Shown here: piece by piece, positions 17,452 through 26,162 of the stretch
Numbering within the stretch: the stretch's first letter is position 1
How the letters are laid out: each line of letters starts with the position of its first letter
Source: a virus
Strand: one strand, 5' to 3'
Length of the DNA: 31,615 nt
Virus record (IMG/VR): IMGVR_UViG_3300046837_000455
Span: 1-31,615 of that record
Translations under genes and position numbers: made by a program
Notes under the pieces: model-generated
What the model saw: the letters and a program-made list of their open reading frames with translations, nothing else
Database searches by the model: none
What the model was told of the DNA's origin: nothing

Positions 17452-18612
17452 TCAGCGTTTGATTTGGATCTTCCCGGTGAGGATGCCGAGTTCGTATTCT
17501 TCGGTTCCGGGCTTGGGTTCTTCGGACTGGGACAGGTTGGGGGTGGTCGGGCGGAAGGGCTTGGTGTTGGGCAGGACGGTGGAAGGGGTTTGGGCTTGAC
17601 GGCGGGAGAGGACAGTCTTGGCGGCCGCGCGCATGCGCGAACCCCATTTCATGGTGTTGTTCAGGTCCTCGGGCTTCATGCCCTTCTCGACCTTGGCGAT
17701 CTCCGCCATGACCTCAGACTGGAACGCCGCTTGGTCGTTCACCGGCACCTGAGCCGCAGCTTCCGCCAGGGACTCCTGTGCTTCGTACTTCGCGCGCTCC
17801 ACGCGCTCCTGCATCACCGCCTGCTGCACCAGCACCCGCGGATCGGGCGCCTGCTGCACAGGAGGTGGTTCCGTCGCCTTCGGCGCGGCCGGCTTGCGAG
17901 CGGCCAGAGCCGAACGCAGGGCTTCCGCATGGGCCGGATCCAGATCCAGTGACTTCTCCAGCTCCGCGATCTTCGCCACCACGGCCGCATTGTCCGGCTC
18001 GGGAGTCTCCACTTTCAGACCCGTCTTCAACGCGATCTGGTGCAGGCTTTCGATGGCCGCCTGCCGCACTGCCGGGTCCTTGGCGCGCAGGTCCAGACCG
18101 AGGTCCTGCCATGCGTGGAACTGGTCGGGGCTGATGCCGTTGCCGCGGAACCGGTCCACCAGCGAGGTGAACGCGGAGGCCGGGCCTTCGGTCTCTTTCA
18201 GCTTCGCCGTGAACTGCTCGATGCGCTTGCGGGTCTCGGGCTTGTACCCGGCCAGCTCGTGCGAGGTCGGCAGCTTGATGCCGGCGATCTCTTCGGCGGT
18301 CTCGACCGCCGGTGGCGGGGTCTCGACTTTCTCAGTGGCGACCGGAGTCGCCACAACCGTCTTCTCTTCCGTCTTTTGCCCTGTCAATCGTGCCATCACA
18401 TCCTGTTCTTCAGGAGTGAGTTCGTCGCCGTGATCGTCAACCACTTTCGTGGGAGTCACAGGCGTTTCGGCACTTGCTGCGGGCGGGGCAGCCGGGGTTT
18501 CGCCACCCTTGTCCGCGATCGGCGCTTCAACAACCGGAGTTGCTGGGGCGGCGGTATCGGGGAGAGGGGCTGAGGTTGACGGAACCTCAGTTTCTTTTGC
18601 GTCGGTGGTCAT
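17452..18612 (-). CDS. Capsid scaffolding protein, 386 aa
   Basis: The ATG at 18612 (MTTDAKETEVP) is chosen over the upstream one at 18639 because it has GGAG at normal spacing in the leader CACCCCTGGAGACTCCACC. Residues 1-115 are Pro/Ala/Thr/Glu-rich and disordered. Residues 130-310 are charged helices with coiled-coil character (VVAKIAELEKSLDLDPAHAE, RVERAKYEAQESLAEAAAQ). The tail ends in a small basic helix (ILTGKIQIKR), as in P22-type scaffolds, where a basic C-terminus binds coat. It lies between portal and coat. No protease domain is visible. Confidence 0.8.
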   Translation of the reverse strand: MTTDAKETEVPSTSAPLPDTAAPATPVVEAPIADKGGETPAAPPAASAETPVTPTKVVDDHGDELTPEEQDVMARLTGQKTEEKTVVATPVATEKVETPPPAVETAEEIAGIKLPTSHELAGYKPETRKRIEQFTAKLKETEGPASAFTSLVDRFRGNGISPDQFHAWQDLGLDLRAKDPAVRQAAIESLHQIALKTGLKVETPEPDNAAVVAKIAELEKSLDLDPAHAEALRSALAARKPAAPKATEPPPVQQAPDPRVLVQQAVMQERVERAKYEAQESLAEAAAQVPVNDQAAFQSEVMAEIAKVEKGMKPEDLNNTMKWGSRMRAAAKTVLSRRQAQTPSTVLPNTKPFRPTTPNLSQSEEPKPGTEEYELGILTGKIQIKR

Positions 18613-18648
18613 GGTGGAGTCTCCAGGGGTGAAAGTCAAGGGTGAGTT

Positions 18649-20820
18649 CTATCGTCCCGGTTTGGGGCCGGGGATGTTGGCGGCGGTCATGGGGCGGTTC
18701 TGGCTGGGGCCGGGATTGCCACCGCCCTGGCCTTGCTGCGAGTTGGGACTGGTTGGCCCCTTGGCGGTGTTCGACGTGTCGCCGCCTCCGCCAGGACCTT
18801 CCATGCCGGGCATGGGCATCGGAGCCTTCTCGAAGTACCGCGACAACCCTTCGTAGATACCGGTGTCGCGCGCGACGACATCCATCAGTTCCGGACCCTT
18901 CGCCTGCATGCCGCAAGCCGTGGCGAGGCCAAACATTTCCTTCCAGAACTTCAGGCGCTTCTCCGTGTCGGGTGCACCCATGCTGCCAGCCGTAACTTCG
19001 AGGTGCAGCTGGCGGTAGATGGTTTCCTTGTCGACAACCGGCCACACCGCGCCAGGACCGGCAACGGCCATGACATTGTTCAGCGGCAGGATCTGCAGCG
19101 CGATGTCCGCGACGCAGGTGCCGACGTCGAGGATCACGTCATCGAGGATGGCGGACTTGAAGTCGGCGAGCTTGTCGACGCCTTGCTGCGCCGTGACGAC
19201 TTCCGTCGCGGAGTCACTGGCCCCAGTGACACCTCCAGCCACAGTCGACACCCCAGCCATCTTTTGGAGGTCCATTTCAGCGCGAGAAGTGTCATAGAGC
19301 TGTCCGTTGTAGGCGACGGGCGCCGTTTCGTAAATGGCCTTCTTGACTTCGTCGACGCTCTCCAGCTCGATGACCTGATACGGCCGGCTGTTCTGGTACT
19401 TCAGCTTCTCGCCCTTCCGGAACGCGCCCTTCTTGACGAGGATGCGCGGGAAAGCTGCTTTCTTGGCGTGGCGGTCGTGCGTGCGGAAGAGGTTGATTTC
19501 TTCCTGCGCGGGACGCTGCAGCGCGGTCGAGGAGATGCCAACGAACCGGCCGGTGGTGCGGTTGAAGAGGGCCGGGATGAATGGGAACCAGTTGCGCCAC
19601 ACCGCGGTGGGGGTGTACTTCTGGAGCATCTTCTTGTAGCCGGGGATGAACACGCAGACGTAGTTCAGCTCGCGATCCCAGCATTCCCAGACGGAGGTCT
19701 CCGCGCCGGAGGTAGTGTCCTCCAGGTTCTGCCGCTGATCGTAATCGACGTCGATATTCGAGCCGTTGGTGTCCTTGGCTTCCTTCTGGAAGCTGGGGAT
19801 CATCTTCAGCTGTTCGTCGCTCAGTTTGAACTTGACGCCGACTTCCTTGCGCGTCATGCGGACGCGGTGATAGATCTTGCGCGCGTCGTAGATGTCTTCG
19901 GGACGCGTGATGCGCCAGTCGACACGTACGTCATCAGGGAGAAGGAAGTCGGTGGTCAGCCCGACGTAATACGGAACGTTCGGCACCAGCGTCGACGGGA
20001 TGGGCGTGCCGGCTTTCAGCGCGTCCATCTGCAGCTGCCGGGGGTCCGGTGGCTGCATGGCGATACCGGTCATCGGATCGATCTGTGGCGCGATGGGCGC
20101 CATGGTGATCTGCTCTTGCAGCTCGGCCGTTAGATACGTACGGACGGTTTCCGTCAGCTGTTTGAACCGCTCCATCTCGGCGGAGCCGTCCGAGATCTCG
20201 CCGGAGGTGACCTGCTGCTGGTAGTAGCGGTAGAGGGCGAACGTGTTCTGCTGGTCGTTGACGCGCACCGTGCCGATGGGATCGCGGCTGGTGTCCATCT
20301 GCTGGTTGACTTTGATCCAGACGAGGTTGTTCGTCTCGATGTCCTGCACAGCGCCGCGAAGGCGCTGGCGGAACCGGTTGGTCTTCAGGATGTCCTTGAC
20401 GATGATCGTGAGCGTGCGACCGAAATCAGTCAGATACTTCGGCGCCTCGCCGGGGGTCGGCGCGGAGACCATGCCGGTCATCGGGTCCATCTGGGGCGGG
20501 ACGTCCGGGTAGATCTGCTCGCCGGGACGCCACACGATCTGCGGGTCGCGAGCGGCGATGGTGGCGCTCAGCAGGAACTGGTTGCGAAGGATGTGGTTGG
20601 TGCCGACGGCGTCTTCAGCGTCAAGCAGCATGCACTCGTCATTGACGTAGTCGCGGTCTTTCTGGAACGCCTTGAACCACTTCGACAGCTTCGAGGGGAC
20701 CTTCAGGTCGCGTTCGTAGTCGGCGATGAGGGCGGCCTCTGCCGGGTCGATGGCATTGGGGTCGACTACGACGGGGGCTTCGGTGACAGGAGCTTCAGCG
20801 ATGGCGGTGGGATCATCCAT
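18649..20820 (-). CDS. Portal protein, P22-like, 723 aa
   Basis: The length is nearly that of P22 gp1 (725 aa). The N-terminal half holds a long helical/wing region (FKAFQKDRDYVNDECMLLDA, NQFLLSATIAARDPQIVWRP) and several acidic strands. Near 430-480 the pattern NWFPFIPALFNRTTGRFVGI, then QRPAQEEINLFRTHDRHAKK, is typical of P22-type portals, with the clip and stem region. The C-terminus is Gly/Pro/Gln-rich. The ATG at 20820 is favoured (GGGAAA upstream), although a TTG five codons earlier is possible. The start overlaps the end of the upstream membrane gene. Confidence 0.85.
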   Translation of the reverse strand: MDDPTAIAEAPVTEAPVVVDPNAIDPAEAALIADYERDLKVPSKLSKWFKAFQKDRDYVNDECMLLDAEDAVGTNHILRNQFLLSATIAARDPQIVWRPGEQIYPDVPPQMDPMTGMVSAPTPGEAPKYLTDFGRTLTIIVKDILKTNRFRQRLRGAVQDIETNNLVWIKVNQQMDTSRDPIGTVRVNDQQNTFALYRYYQQQVTSGEISDGSAEMERFKQLTETVRTYLTAELQEQITMAPIAPQIDPMTGIAMQPPDPRQLQMDALKAGTPIPSTLVPNVPYYVGLTTDFLLPDDVRVDWRITRPEDIYDARKIYHRVRMTRKEVGVKFKLSDEQLKMIPSFQKEAKDTNGSNIDVDYDQRQNLEDTTSGAETSVWECWDRELNYVCVFIPGYKKMLQKYTPTAVWRNWFPFIPALFNRTTGRFVGISSTALQRPAQEEINLFRTHDRHAKKAAFPRILVKKGAFRKGEKLKYQNSRPYQVIELESVDEVKKAIYETAPVAYNGQLYDTSRAEMDLQKMAGVSTVAGGVTGASDSATEVVTAQQGVDKLADFKSAILDDVILDVGTCVADIALQILPLNNVMAVAGPGAVWPVVDKETIYRQLHLEVTAGSMGAPDTEKRLKFWKEMFGLATACGMQAKGPELMDVVARDTGIYEGLSRYFEKAPMPMPGMEGPGGGGDTSNTAKGPTSPNSQQGQGGGNPGPSQNRPMTAANIPGPKPGR

Positions 20821-21346
20821 GGTTGCGTTTCCCAAACACCTTGCGCAGGTTCAGCTTGAGGGCTTCACCGTGGTTGACGTACATGGAGGCGACGATAGCA
20901 ACCAGGGCGCCTAGCGCAACGACCCAGAGGTACGGCAGGATCTGGCCGAGGATGATGGAGGCGATGCCCGCGGCGATCGCTGCGACACCGGCGAAGCGGA
21001 GGAAACCGACCAGGGGGTAGAAGAACGACAGGATGATGGCGGCGAGGCCGCCGGCAATGGCGAGGCCACCAGCGACGTTGAACCACAACTGGCGAGCGTT
21101 TGTTTCCGCAGTATTGGCGTTCTTCGCGTACCGCACAGCTTCAGCAGCGTAGCGCTCGGAGAGGTCCTTGAAATAGGCGGCGCGTTCACGATCGCCAGCA
21201 TCCGCGGGGAGAACTTTTGGTGCTGACAGTTCCGGCTTCGGAAGGATATCGGGGAGTGTCGGTATCACCGGCCCGCACCCGTACAGCAGTACGAGGACGA
21301 TCAGGGCGACCAGCGACCAGCTGTAGATGCGCCAGGAGAAGTTCAC
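20813..21346 (-). CDS. Membrane protein with lipobox-like N-terminus, 177 aa
   Basis: Translation starts at a GTG that overlaps the previous stop (GTGA). Residues 11-24 form a hydrophobic segment ending LLYGC, a plausible lipoprotein signal (Cys24 as acyl site). Residues 28-85 are polar with a helical run (RERAAYFKDLSERYAAEAVRY). Three further hydrophobic helices follow at about 89-110, 114-136 and 140-157, with a basic tail. This could be a virion-associated or lysis-related (holin/spanin-like) membrane protein; no family match is claimed. The frame upstream of the GTG only shadows the neighbouring gene, so it is not part of this protein. Confidence 0.55.
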   Translation of the reverse strand: MNFSWRIYSWSLVALIVLVLLYGCGPVIPTLPDILPKPELSAPKVLPADAGDRERAAYFKDLSERYAAEAVRYAKNANTAETNARQLWFNVAGGLAIAGGLAAIILSFFYPLVGFLRFAGVAAIAAGIASIILGQILPYLWVVALGALVAIVASMYVNHGEALKLNLRKVFGKRNHG

Positions 21347-21618
21347 GGCGTGTTGACTTTGATCGTGGCGGAGGGGTTCAGCAGGTTGGCCTTGATGAGG
21401 ATTTCGCGGTGGGCCTGGACCTCGATGGTCAGTGCGTCGACCTTCGCCGGGATGGCGTCGATCTTGGCATAGAACAGGGTCGCCCACACGACAGCACCGG
21501 CGAGGACGCTCCAGGTTCGCCACGTCGCGCTGACGTTGCCTTCGGGATCGATGCGCGCCCACGCCATGCGGACGGGGGGTTTCTGCGCGGGGAATGGGCG
21601 GTTGGGGGTATCGACCAT
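21343..21618 (-). CDS. Single-span membrane protein, 91 aa
   Basis: The ATG at 21618 (MVDTPNRPF) is preferred to the one at 21657, which would overlap the preceding gene by 35 bases. A proline-rich N-terminus is followed by one membrane helix at about 34-51 (TWSVLAGAVVWATLFYAKI) and an amphipathic helix at 55-80 with a short leucine-like spacing. The layout recalls small phage holin or XhlA-like membrane partners. It is coupled to the 177-aa membrane gene by a GTGA overlap, so the pair may work together. Confidence 0.55.
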   Translation of the reverse strand: MVDTPNRPFPAQKPPVRMAWARIDPEGNVSATWRTWSVLAGAVVWATLFYAKIDAIPAKVDALTIEVQAHREILIKANLLNPSATIKVNTP

Positions 21619-21622
21619 GGTG

Positions 21623-22360
21623 TTACCGGATCCGTGTGGCGACGAGGGTGGCGTCAATGGTGGGCGTTCCGGCGGCGTAGGTCACGTTGCCGGTGAGGTA
21701 GAGGGTGGTCGGCGCAGCGACACGGATGCGAACCTGCGGGATGGTCAGTGGAAAGATGCCGTTCGCGAGAAGGGCGAGGATGCTTTCCTGTGCCATCGTG
21801 CTGCCGGAGACGCCATCAGCACCGGTGGTGGTCGTGACGGACATCTTCGCGGTGGTGCCCGTCGTCAGGCCGGTGGCGCCGCCCTTGATGATGCCGAGCG
21901 CGGACACCAGCCAGTCGCCGGCGGTGAGGGCGATCGAGGTCCAGTTGGCGGTGACCGTGGTAGCGCCGACAGCGGCAGCGGCGACGGTACTCTTGATCTC
22001 TTCGCCGAGCTTCCCGGCGGCGGCAGTGGAGGCGTCGACGAATCCGAGGAAGGTCTGTGCGAAGGTCCAGGTGTTGGCCTGTTCCGCGACGACCACAGAG
22101 CTGTTCGCGGCCAGAACGGGGACGCTCAGTGATCGGCTCGCGGTCTGAATGCCAGTCTTGAGGGTCAGGGCGAAGCCAGAGGCGCACTCAACGTCGACCA
22201 GGAGTTTCTTGGTGGGGTCGGCAGCATCGACGATGGCGAAGGTGGTGTCGACGATGGTGGCGAAGAACGTGGTGGTGTCGATCCAGCCGGCGGCAATCTT
22301 GCCCGACGCGTTCGCCTTGGGCACGCTGAGAGCTGCAGGGGTTTGTGTGGCCGCGGTCAT
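21623..22360 (-). CDS. Putative virion surface/fibre protein, 245 aa
   Basis: It is Ala/Thr/Val-rich with many short strands, few charges and no signal peptide, as in phage decoration and fibre proteins. The N-terminal pattern ASGKIAAGWID and the C-terminal run LYLTGNVTYAAGTPTIDATL suggest a strand-rich trimeric or jelly-roll end. A hydrophobic helix near 120-133 (STVAAAAVGATTVT) may form a core. Its ATG overlaps the stop of the upstream PHPQY fibre-like gene, so they are co-translated. Function is inferred from composition and neighbours. Confidence 0.5.
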   Translation of the reverse strand: MTAATQTPAALSVPKANASGKIAAGWIDTTTFFATIVDTTFAIVDAADPTKKLLVDVECASGFALTLKTGIQTASRSLSVPVLAANSSVVVAEQANTWTFAQTFLGFVDASTAAAGKLGEEIKSTVAAAAVGATTVTANWTSIALTAGDWLVSALGIIKGGATGLTTGTTAKMSVTTTTGADGVSGSTMAQESILALLANGIFPLTIPQVRIRVAAPTTLYLTGNVTYAAGTPTIDATLVATRIR

Positions 22361-22938
22361 GTGTAAAGCGGGTCCAGGACCTGAGTTTGCAGTTCGACAT
22401 CCCAGACCAGTTCGCCGATGTCAGTATCGAGGATAGCTGCGGGTGTGGTACGAACGTACCGCGAATCGGCCGGGAGTCCAGCGACAGCCGTGTTGACCGC
22501 TTCGGTGATGTCGGCGAGCTGCAGGTACTGCGGGTGGGGGTTCGCTTCGGCGACGTGAGCCGCGATTGCCGCGGCAATGCCGGCGGCCGAGGTGTCGGCG
22601 ACGGTGGACCCGGCCACCTGCGGCGCACTGATCCAGGCCGTCGCCACCGTATTCGCCCGGAACACGGCGATGGTCCCCGACGTGCCGAGGACGCCGGCGG
22701 TGGCGGTCAGATAGAGGGTGGTTTCGGGGGTGAGGCCATCGAGACCATCCAGCTCGCCGCCGGTGACCACTTCGAACCGGTTGGTGTCTGGGATGGTGCC
22801 GCAGACGCCATTGAAGCCGGTGGAGGTGGTGGCGAGGCGGTAGATGCCGCCGGAGAAGACGACCGGCTGGCCGCGGGCGAACCCGTGGCCGGCTTGGTGT
22901 TTCATCGACGATACGCGCGACCCGGGCTGGGTGGCCAT
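22357..22938 (-). CDS. Fibre-like protein with PHPQY motif, 193 aa
   Basis: Residues about 120-145 read AAHVAEANPHPQYLQLADI, a match to the [AD]PHPQYL motif found in phage tail and head fibres. The first 90 residues (FARGQPVVFSGGIYRLATTS, LYLTATAGVLGTSG) form a small beta-sandwich of the kind that precedes fibre shafts. The protein then ends in short strands. It probably makes a short fibre or its base, perhaps with the 245-aa partner whose start overlaps its stop. The RBS is weak (GTAGG), consistent with coupling to the gene before. Confidence 0.65.
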   Translation of the reverse strand: MATQPGSRVSSMKHQAGHGFARGQPVVFSGGIYRLATTSTGFNGVCGTIPDTNRFEVVTGGELDGLDGLTPETTLYLTATAGVLGTSGTIAVFRANTVATAWISAPQVAGSTVADTSAAGIAAAIAAHVAEANPHPQYLQLADITEAVNTAVAGLPADSRYVRTTPAAILDTDIGELVWDVELQTQVLDPLYT

Positions 22939-22941
22939 GGC

Positions 22942-23232
22942 CTACCGCAGGACGAAGGCGTGGAGGAGACCGCTGGCGGACGCTGCGGCCGCGGTGAAGA
23001 CGGTTGTCTGCGCGATCTCCAGCTGCAGCGCCGCGCCGCTGGCGATTGGGAACGCTGCGTTGCCGCTGGAGCGGGCGAAGAGCGTGCAATCGACCGTCGG
23101 CCGGAAGGCGACGACGCGCGGGTAATTGGCGTTCACCGTGATGGTGATCGTGTCAGGTGACGTGGTGATCGACAACGCCTCGTTGCGATTCTTGCTGTCC
23201 GTGCGGTCCGAAAGGTCAATGGCCAGGGGCAC
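22942..23232 (-). CDS. Small virion-associated protein, 96 aa
   Basis: The start is GTG at 23232, six bases after a strong GGAGG; an ATG at 23259 would overlap the preceding gene by 26 bases. The protein is strand-rich: ALSITTSPDTITITV, YPRVVAFRPTVDCTLFAR and the Ala-rich tail. This looks like a small beta-sandwich that could decorate the head or cap a fibre. Similar small proteins often lie beside phage fibre modules. No family is recognised. Confidence 0.6.
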   Translation of the reverse strand: MPLAIDLSDRTDSKNRNEALSITTSPDTITITVNANYPRVVAFRPTVDCTLFARSSGNAAFPIASGAALQLEIAQTTVFTAAAASASGLLHAFVLR

Positions 23233-23233
23233 G

Positions 23234-23491
23234 TCAGCCTCCGAAAACGGCCTTGACACGGCCGAACAGAGATTTCGGTGCGTCAGGGTTCATGGGTTCG
23301 AGATCTGCGACGAGGACACCGGTGAAGGTCGCGCCATAGGTGGCGAACAGAACGTTCGCGTACTCCACGCCGTCACGCGTTTCGATGCCGACCACGACGC
23401 CCAAGCTGTCGCCGACGGCTGCGGACTGGCGGTCGGCCAGTTCGTTCGAACAGGGGCTGTCTTTGAACCAGACGGGGTCGTTGATCTTCAT
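23234..23491 (-). CDS. Small SH3-like protein, 85 aa
   Basis: The ATG at 23491 is chosen (MKINDPVWFKDSP; GGAA upstream) because upstream residues in the longer frame shadow the previous gene. The order NDPVWFKDS, GDSLGVVVGIETRDGVEYANVLFATYGATFTGVLVADLEPM is the five-strand layout of SH3/KOW-like barrels. Its C-terminus is basic (SLFGRVKAVFGG). Such small barrels occur as phage accessory or decoration proteins. The fold is inferred from strand pattern only, and the function is unknown. Confidence 0.6.
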   Translation of the reverse strand: MKINDPVWFKDSPCSNELADRQSAAVGDSLGVVVGIETRDGVEYANVLFATYGATFTGVLVADLEPMNPDAPKSLFGRVKAVFGG

Positions 23492-23501
23492 GGGATTCCG
23501 T

Positions 23502-25061
23502 TCAGGTGTAGAACATGCTGACGCTGTGCTCGGACACGGCCACAGCGCCGGTATCCGCCACAGTGATACCAGTCGTGAGGGCATATGCAATGCCGGTCGA
23601 GAAGCGCATGCCGTACGGCCCGCAATCGAGACTGATGTTCGAGTTCGGTGGGATCGCGATGGTCATGACTGGTGTGTCAGTTCCAACGGTGGGTGCCGTC
23701 GCTTTGTTGTAGAGCTTGAGGTACCGCACGGCGGCGTTGATGTTCGAGCACTGCAGGACGCCGACCGTGCCCGCGCTGCCCTTGACGGACGTGGCGTTGG
23801 TGCTGGCGGCGCTGATGAGGTGGTGCGTGCTGCTGGAGCCCTGCGCGGCGGATGGCACGAGGGTGTCGAGCCACGGATTCGAGTTCGCCGTGTTGTCCGA
23901 TGCGATGGCGATGCGTGCAGTGTTCGCCGAGACCGTACCGTTGCTGGTGGCGATGGTGCCGCCGTTCAACTGAGCGATGTTCGTCGACTGGTTGCCGACC
24001 AGTGCGCCGATGATGGCCGTGCCGGCCGGCAGTGCGTTGTCGAGAGCGACCATCGCGGCCGCACCCTGGATAACGCGGATGGTGACGACAGCGGTACCCG
24101 TCATCGCCGCGAGCCCAGTCACGCGCATCTTCAGCGCGCCAGCCGCTTCGCACTGGAAGACCGACTGCAGTGCCGACGTAATGCTCGCGAGGTAGCCGCT
24201 GGTGTTCAAATTGATGAGTGGCGTACCGCCGAGCGTGATCCAGTTCGTGCCGTCCAGCGTCGCCTGCAAACTGAGTGCACCGGTGTAGGTGCCGGTGACC
24301 TGGATCGCCGCGGTCGACCCGCCAGCCATCGTCACTTCGACTGCCGAGCCGGCGGTGGCGACGCCAGCCGGCACCAAGTTCTGCGTGGTGATCGATCCGG
24401 AGGCCGCGGCCACTTCGGTGGTCGTCGAGAGCGAGCCAGCGGCGCTGACCGCCGCCGCAACACCGTTGATCTCGGAGATGGAGATCGGCAGATTGCCGAG
24501 AGAGGTAACGGCTGGCAGGGTGCCGAACGCCGTGTTGATATTGAGGGTGGTAGTGGTGCTGCCACCGTTGTTGACGAAAGTCAGAGAGAAATAATTGCCG
24601 TTCGCCGTGAAGCACCGGCTGAATGGGACACCCGCAGTGACCACGTATGGAACTGAACTGCTGATGCGCGTTCCGGCGAGGTCGATGTATTGCTTGAGAG
24701 TCAGCGTGCCGGTCTGATCCGACGTGACGAGCAGGCTGATAGCCTGCGCATTGATGATGCTCTCGATGGCGCCGGTAAAAGTTGCCGCCGCGGCGAGTTG
24801 AGCTGTGCTGCTATTCGCTGTCGAGAAGAAGAACTCGGTGGCGCCGGCAGCGACGAGTAAACCTTCGACACCAGTGCCGGTGCCGAGTGATCCGATCGCC
24901 ACTGCACTCGCGTTCTGGAGTGTAACAGGGATCTTCGATTGGTCTGAAGCGATCACCACCGGCCCACTGTTGGCCGCCGTGGCTTGCCCGTTCGGGTTGA
25001 TCGTATTGATGAGGATGTTGGCGCTGAACGCGTCTTTGACTGTCAGGGTCGGCTGTGCCAT
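23502..25061 (-). CDS. Putative head fibre or surface protein, 519 aa
   Basis: A strong AAGGAG sits six bases before the ATG. The protein is rich in Ala, Thr, Gly and Ser with few charges and contains VVIASDQSKIPVTLQ near 35-50 and a related RIAIASDNTANSNPW near 380, a strand motif repeated in phage fibre and capsid-associated proteins. Around 255-335 (TGTYTGALSLQATLDGTNWITLG, then AAGALKMRVTGL) the pattern is that of a jelly-roll/carbohydrate-binding-like domain. It probably forms trimers on the virion surface. Host binding or decoration is inferred. Confidence 0.6.
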   Translation of the reverse strand: MAQPTLTVKDAFSANILINTINPNGQATAANSGPVVIASDQSKIPVTLQNASAVAIGSLGTGTGVEGLLVAAGATEFFFSTANSSTAQLAAAATFTGAIESIINAQAISLLVTSDQTGTLTLKQYIDLAGTRISSSVPYVVTAGVPFSRCFTANGNYFSLTFVNNGGSTTTTLNINTAFGTLPAVTSLGNLPISISEINGVAAAVSAAGSLSTTTEVAAASGSITTQNLVPAGVATAGSAVEVTMAGGSTAAIQVTGTYTGALSLQATLDGTNWITLGGTPLINLNTSGYLASITSALQSVFQCEAAGALKMRVTGLAAMTGTAVVTIRVIQGAAAMVALDNALPAGTAIIGALVGNQSTNIAQLNGGTIATSNGTVSANTARIAIASDNTANSNPWLDTLVPSAAQGSSSTHHLISAASTNATSVKGSAGTVGVLQCSNINAAVRYLKLYNKATAPTVGTDTPVMTIAIPPNSNISLDCGPYGMRFSTGIAYALTTGITVADTGAVAVSEHSVSMFYT

Positions 25062-25070
25062 GAAGGCTCC

Positions 25071-25238
25071 TTAGACGAACGCCGACACAATCGCCGCGTA
25101 CATGCTGTTGGAATCGATCGAGAAGTCGATCACCGGGCCTGGAATAGCAGGAGCACCGGACGGGAAATACCCAAGGTAAGGACCATCGGCAAAGCCGATG
25201 ATCCCCAGCGCTTGGACATACCCGAGCCGGATCTCCAC
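25071..25238 (-). CDS. Candidate small protein, 55 aa, filling the gap before the 519-aa gene
   Basis: Reading from a GTG at 25236-25238 gives 55 residues, MEIRLGYVQALGIIGFADGP through SAFV, ending TAA at 25071. It fits exactly between the stop at 25243 and the RBS of the 519-aa gene, and its hydrophobic residues are regularly spaced. The RBS is poor because AAGG is only two bases away. The reading frame is +1 relative to the preceding gene, so a frameshift extension is an alternative. No database match can be claimed. Confidence 0.45.
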   Translation of the reverse strand: MEIRLGYVQALGIIGFADGPYLGYFPSGAPAIPGPVIDFSIDSNSMYAAIVSAFV

Positions 25239-25242
25239 GGCC

Positions 25243-26085
25243 TTACAGGCGTTCGAGATTCACCAGCGCGGCGCTGGTGTTCCAGGTCACATCGAAGCAG
25301 GCGGCCTGATAGTCGATGTTCGCGGTGAAGGTACCGCCGGTGATCTGCGTGATGTCCGCAGCGTCGTTCACCCACACTTCGACCTTGGAGCCGACAGCGA
25401 TGGTCTGGTTGAAGATGATGCCCTTGCCGCTGGCGGCCGCGATGGTCACGACCTGAGTGGCGACCTTCGCCACCTGCAGAGGTGGGGTGATCGGCACGAG
25501 GACTTCGGTGGTGCCGTTCAGCGCGGTGCTGGTGGCGGTGGCGTAGTACACCGTGGCATCGGCCGTACCGGGGCTGGTGGCCACAGTGATGCGGTCGCCG
25601 ACCAGGATGGTCTGGGTGTCAGCACCCGAGCTGGCGATCGACATGCTGGTCGAACCGACGAGCAGAGCGGAGGCGGTGGTGCCCTTGATGCTCAGGGTGG
25701 CGTCGGCCACCGCAGTGCCGCCGCCAGCCGCCACGATGAAGGCGTTGGTGGGGACGACCTGATCGCCACGAGCGCGGCCAGCCGCGGTCACCGCGTCGTT
25801 GACCAGCGCGACCACGCGGAGCTGGTTCAGATCGCTCAACGCGCCGCCGGTGGTATTCTGAGGGGTGTTGATACCCGAGCTGAGCAGGAAGTGCTTGTTG
25901 CCCGTCAGCGTCTGTTGGAAGCGCTGGTACTTGGTGGCGGAGCCTGAACCAGGGCTATTCACCCCGTACATCACAGCCGCGCCCGGACTCTGATACGACA
26001 GCGCATTACCCTTGATGAAGGGCAGCGCGTTGTTGCGGGTGAGAGTCGAAACGGCGACAGACTTGGTGAGCGCGGCAGCAGCCAT
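25243..26085 (-). CDS. Putative virion structural/decoration protein, 280 aa
   Basis: AGGAA lies eight bases before the ATG. The N-terminus (ALTKSVAVSTLTRNNALPFI) is an amphipathic helix, and the rest is Thr/Ala/Val-rich with strand repeats such as DATLSIKGTTASALLVGSTS and VGSKVEVWVNDAADITQITG. The C-terminus ends in TWNTSAALVNLERL. It lacks charged clusters, Cys pairs or catalytic motifs. It lies in the terL-portal module and may decorate the capsid or bind fibres. A second shell protein is possible but less likely than the 360-aa capsid gene. Confidence 0.55.
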   Translation of the reverse strand: MAAAALTKSVAVSTLTRNNALPFIKGNALSYQSPGAAVMYGVNSPGSGSATKYQRFQQTLTGNKHFLLSSGINTPQNTTGGALSDLNQLRVVALVNDAVTAAGRARGDQVVPTNAFIVAAGGGTAVADATLSIKGTTASALLVGSTSMSIASSGADTQTILVGDRITVATSPGTADATVYYATATSTALNGTTEVLVPITPPLQVAKVATQVVTIAAASGKGIIFNQTIAVGSKVEVWVNDAADITQITGGTFTANIDYQAACFDVTWNTSAALVNLERL

Positions 26086-26162
26086 GGTTCAGTTCCTGGG
26101 GAGACCCCGTGGAGGTGGAGAAAACTTCGGCCTGCCCTATTCAGAGCAACACCGACGGTACA

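Noticed and set aside
16483-17952. 489-aa plus-strand open frame across capsid and scaffold
   Set aside because: It spans two real genes in antisense and its composition (runs of V, Q, R, L) is that of a shadow frame.
18733-20133. 466-aa plus-strand open frame opposite portal
   Set aside because: It lies entirely antisense to portal, with no RBS or recognisable domain.
25184-25200. 7-bp stem with AAA loop in the 55-aa gene as a terminator
   Set aside because: No T-run follows on either strand.
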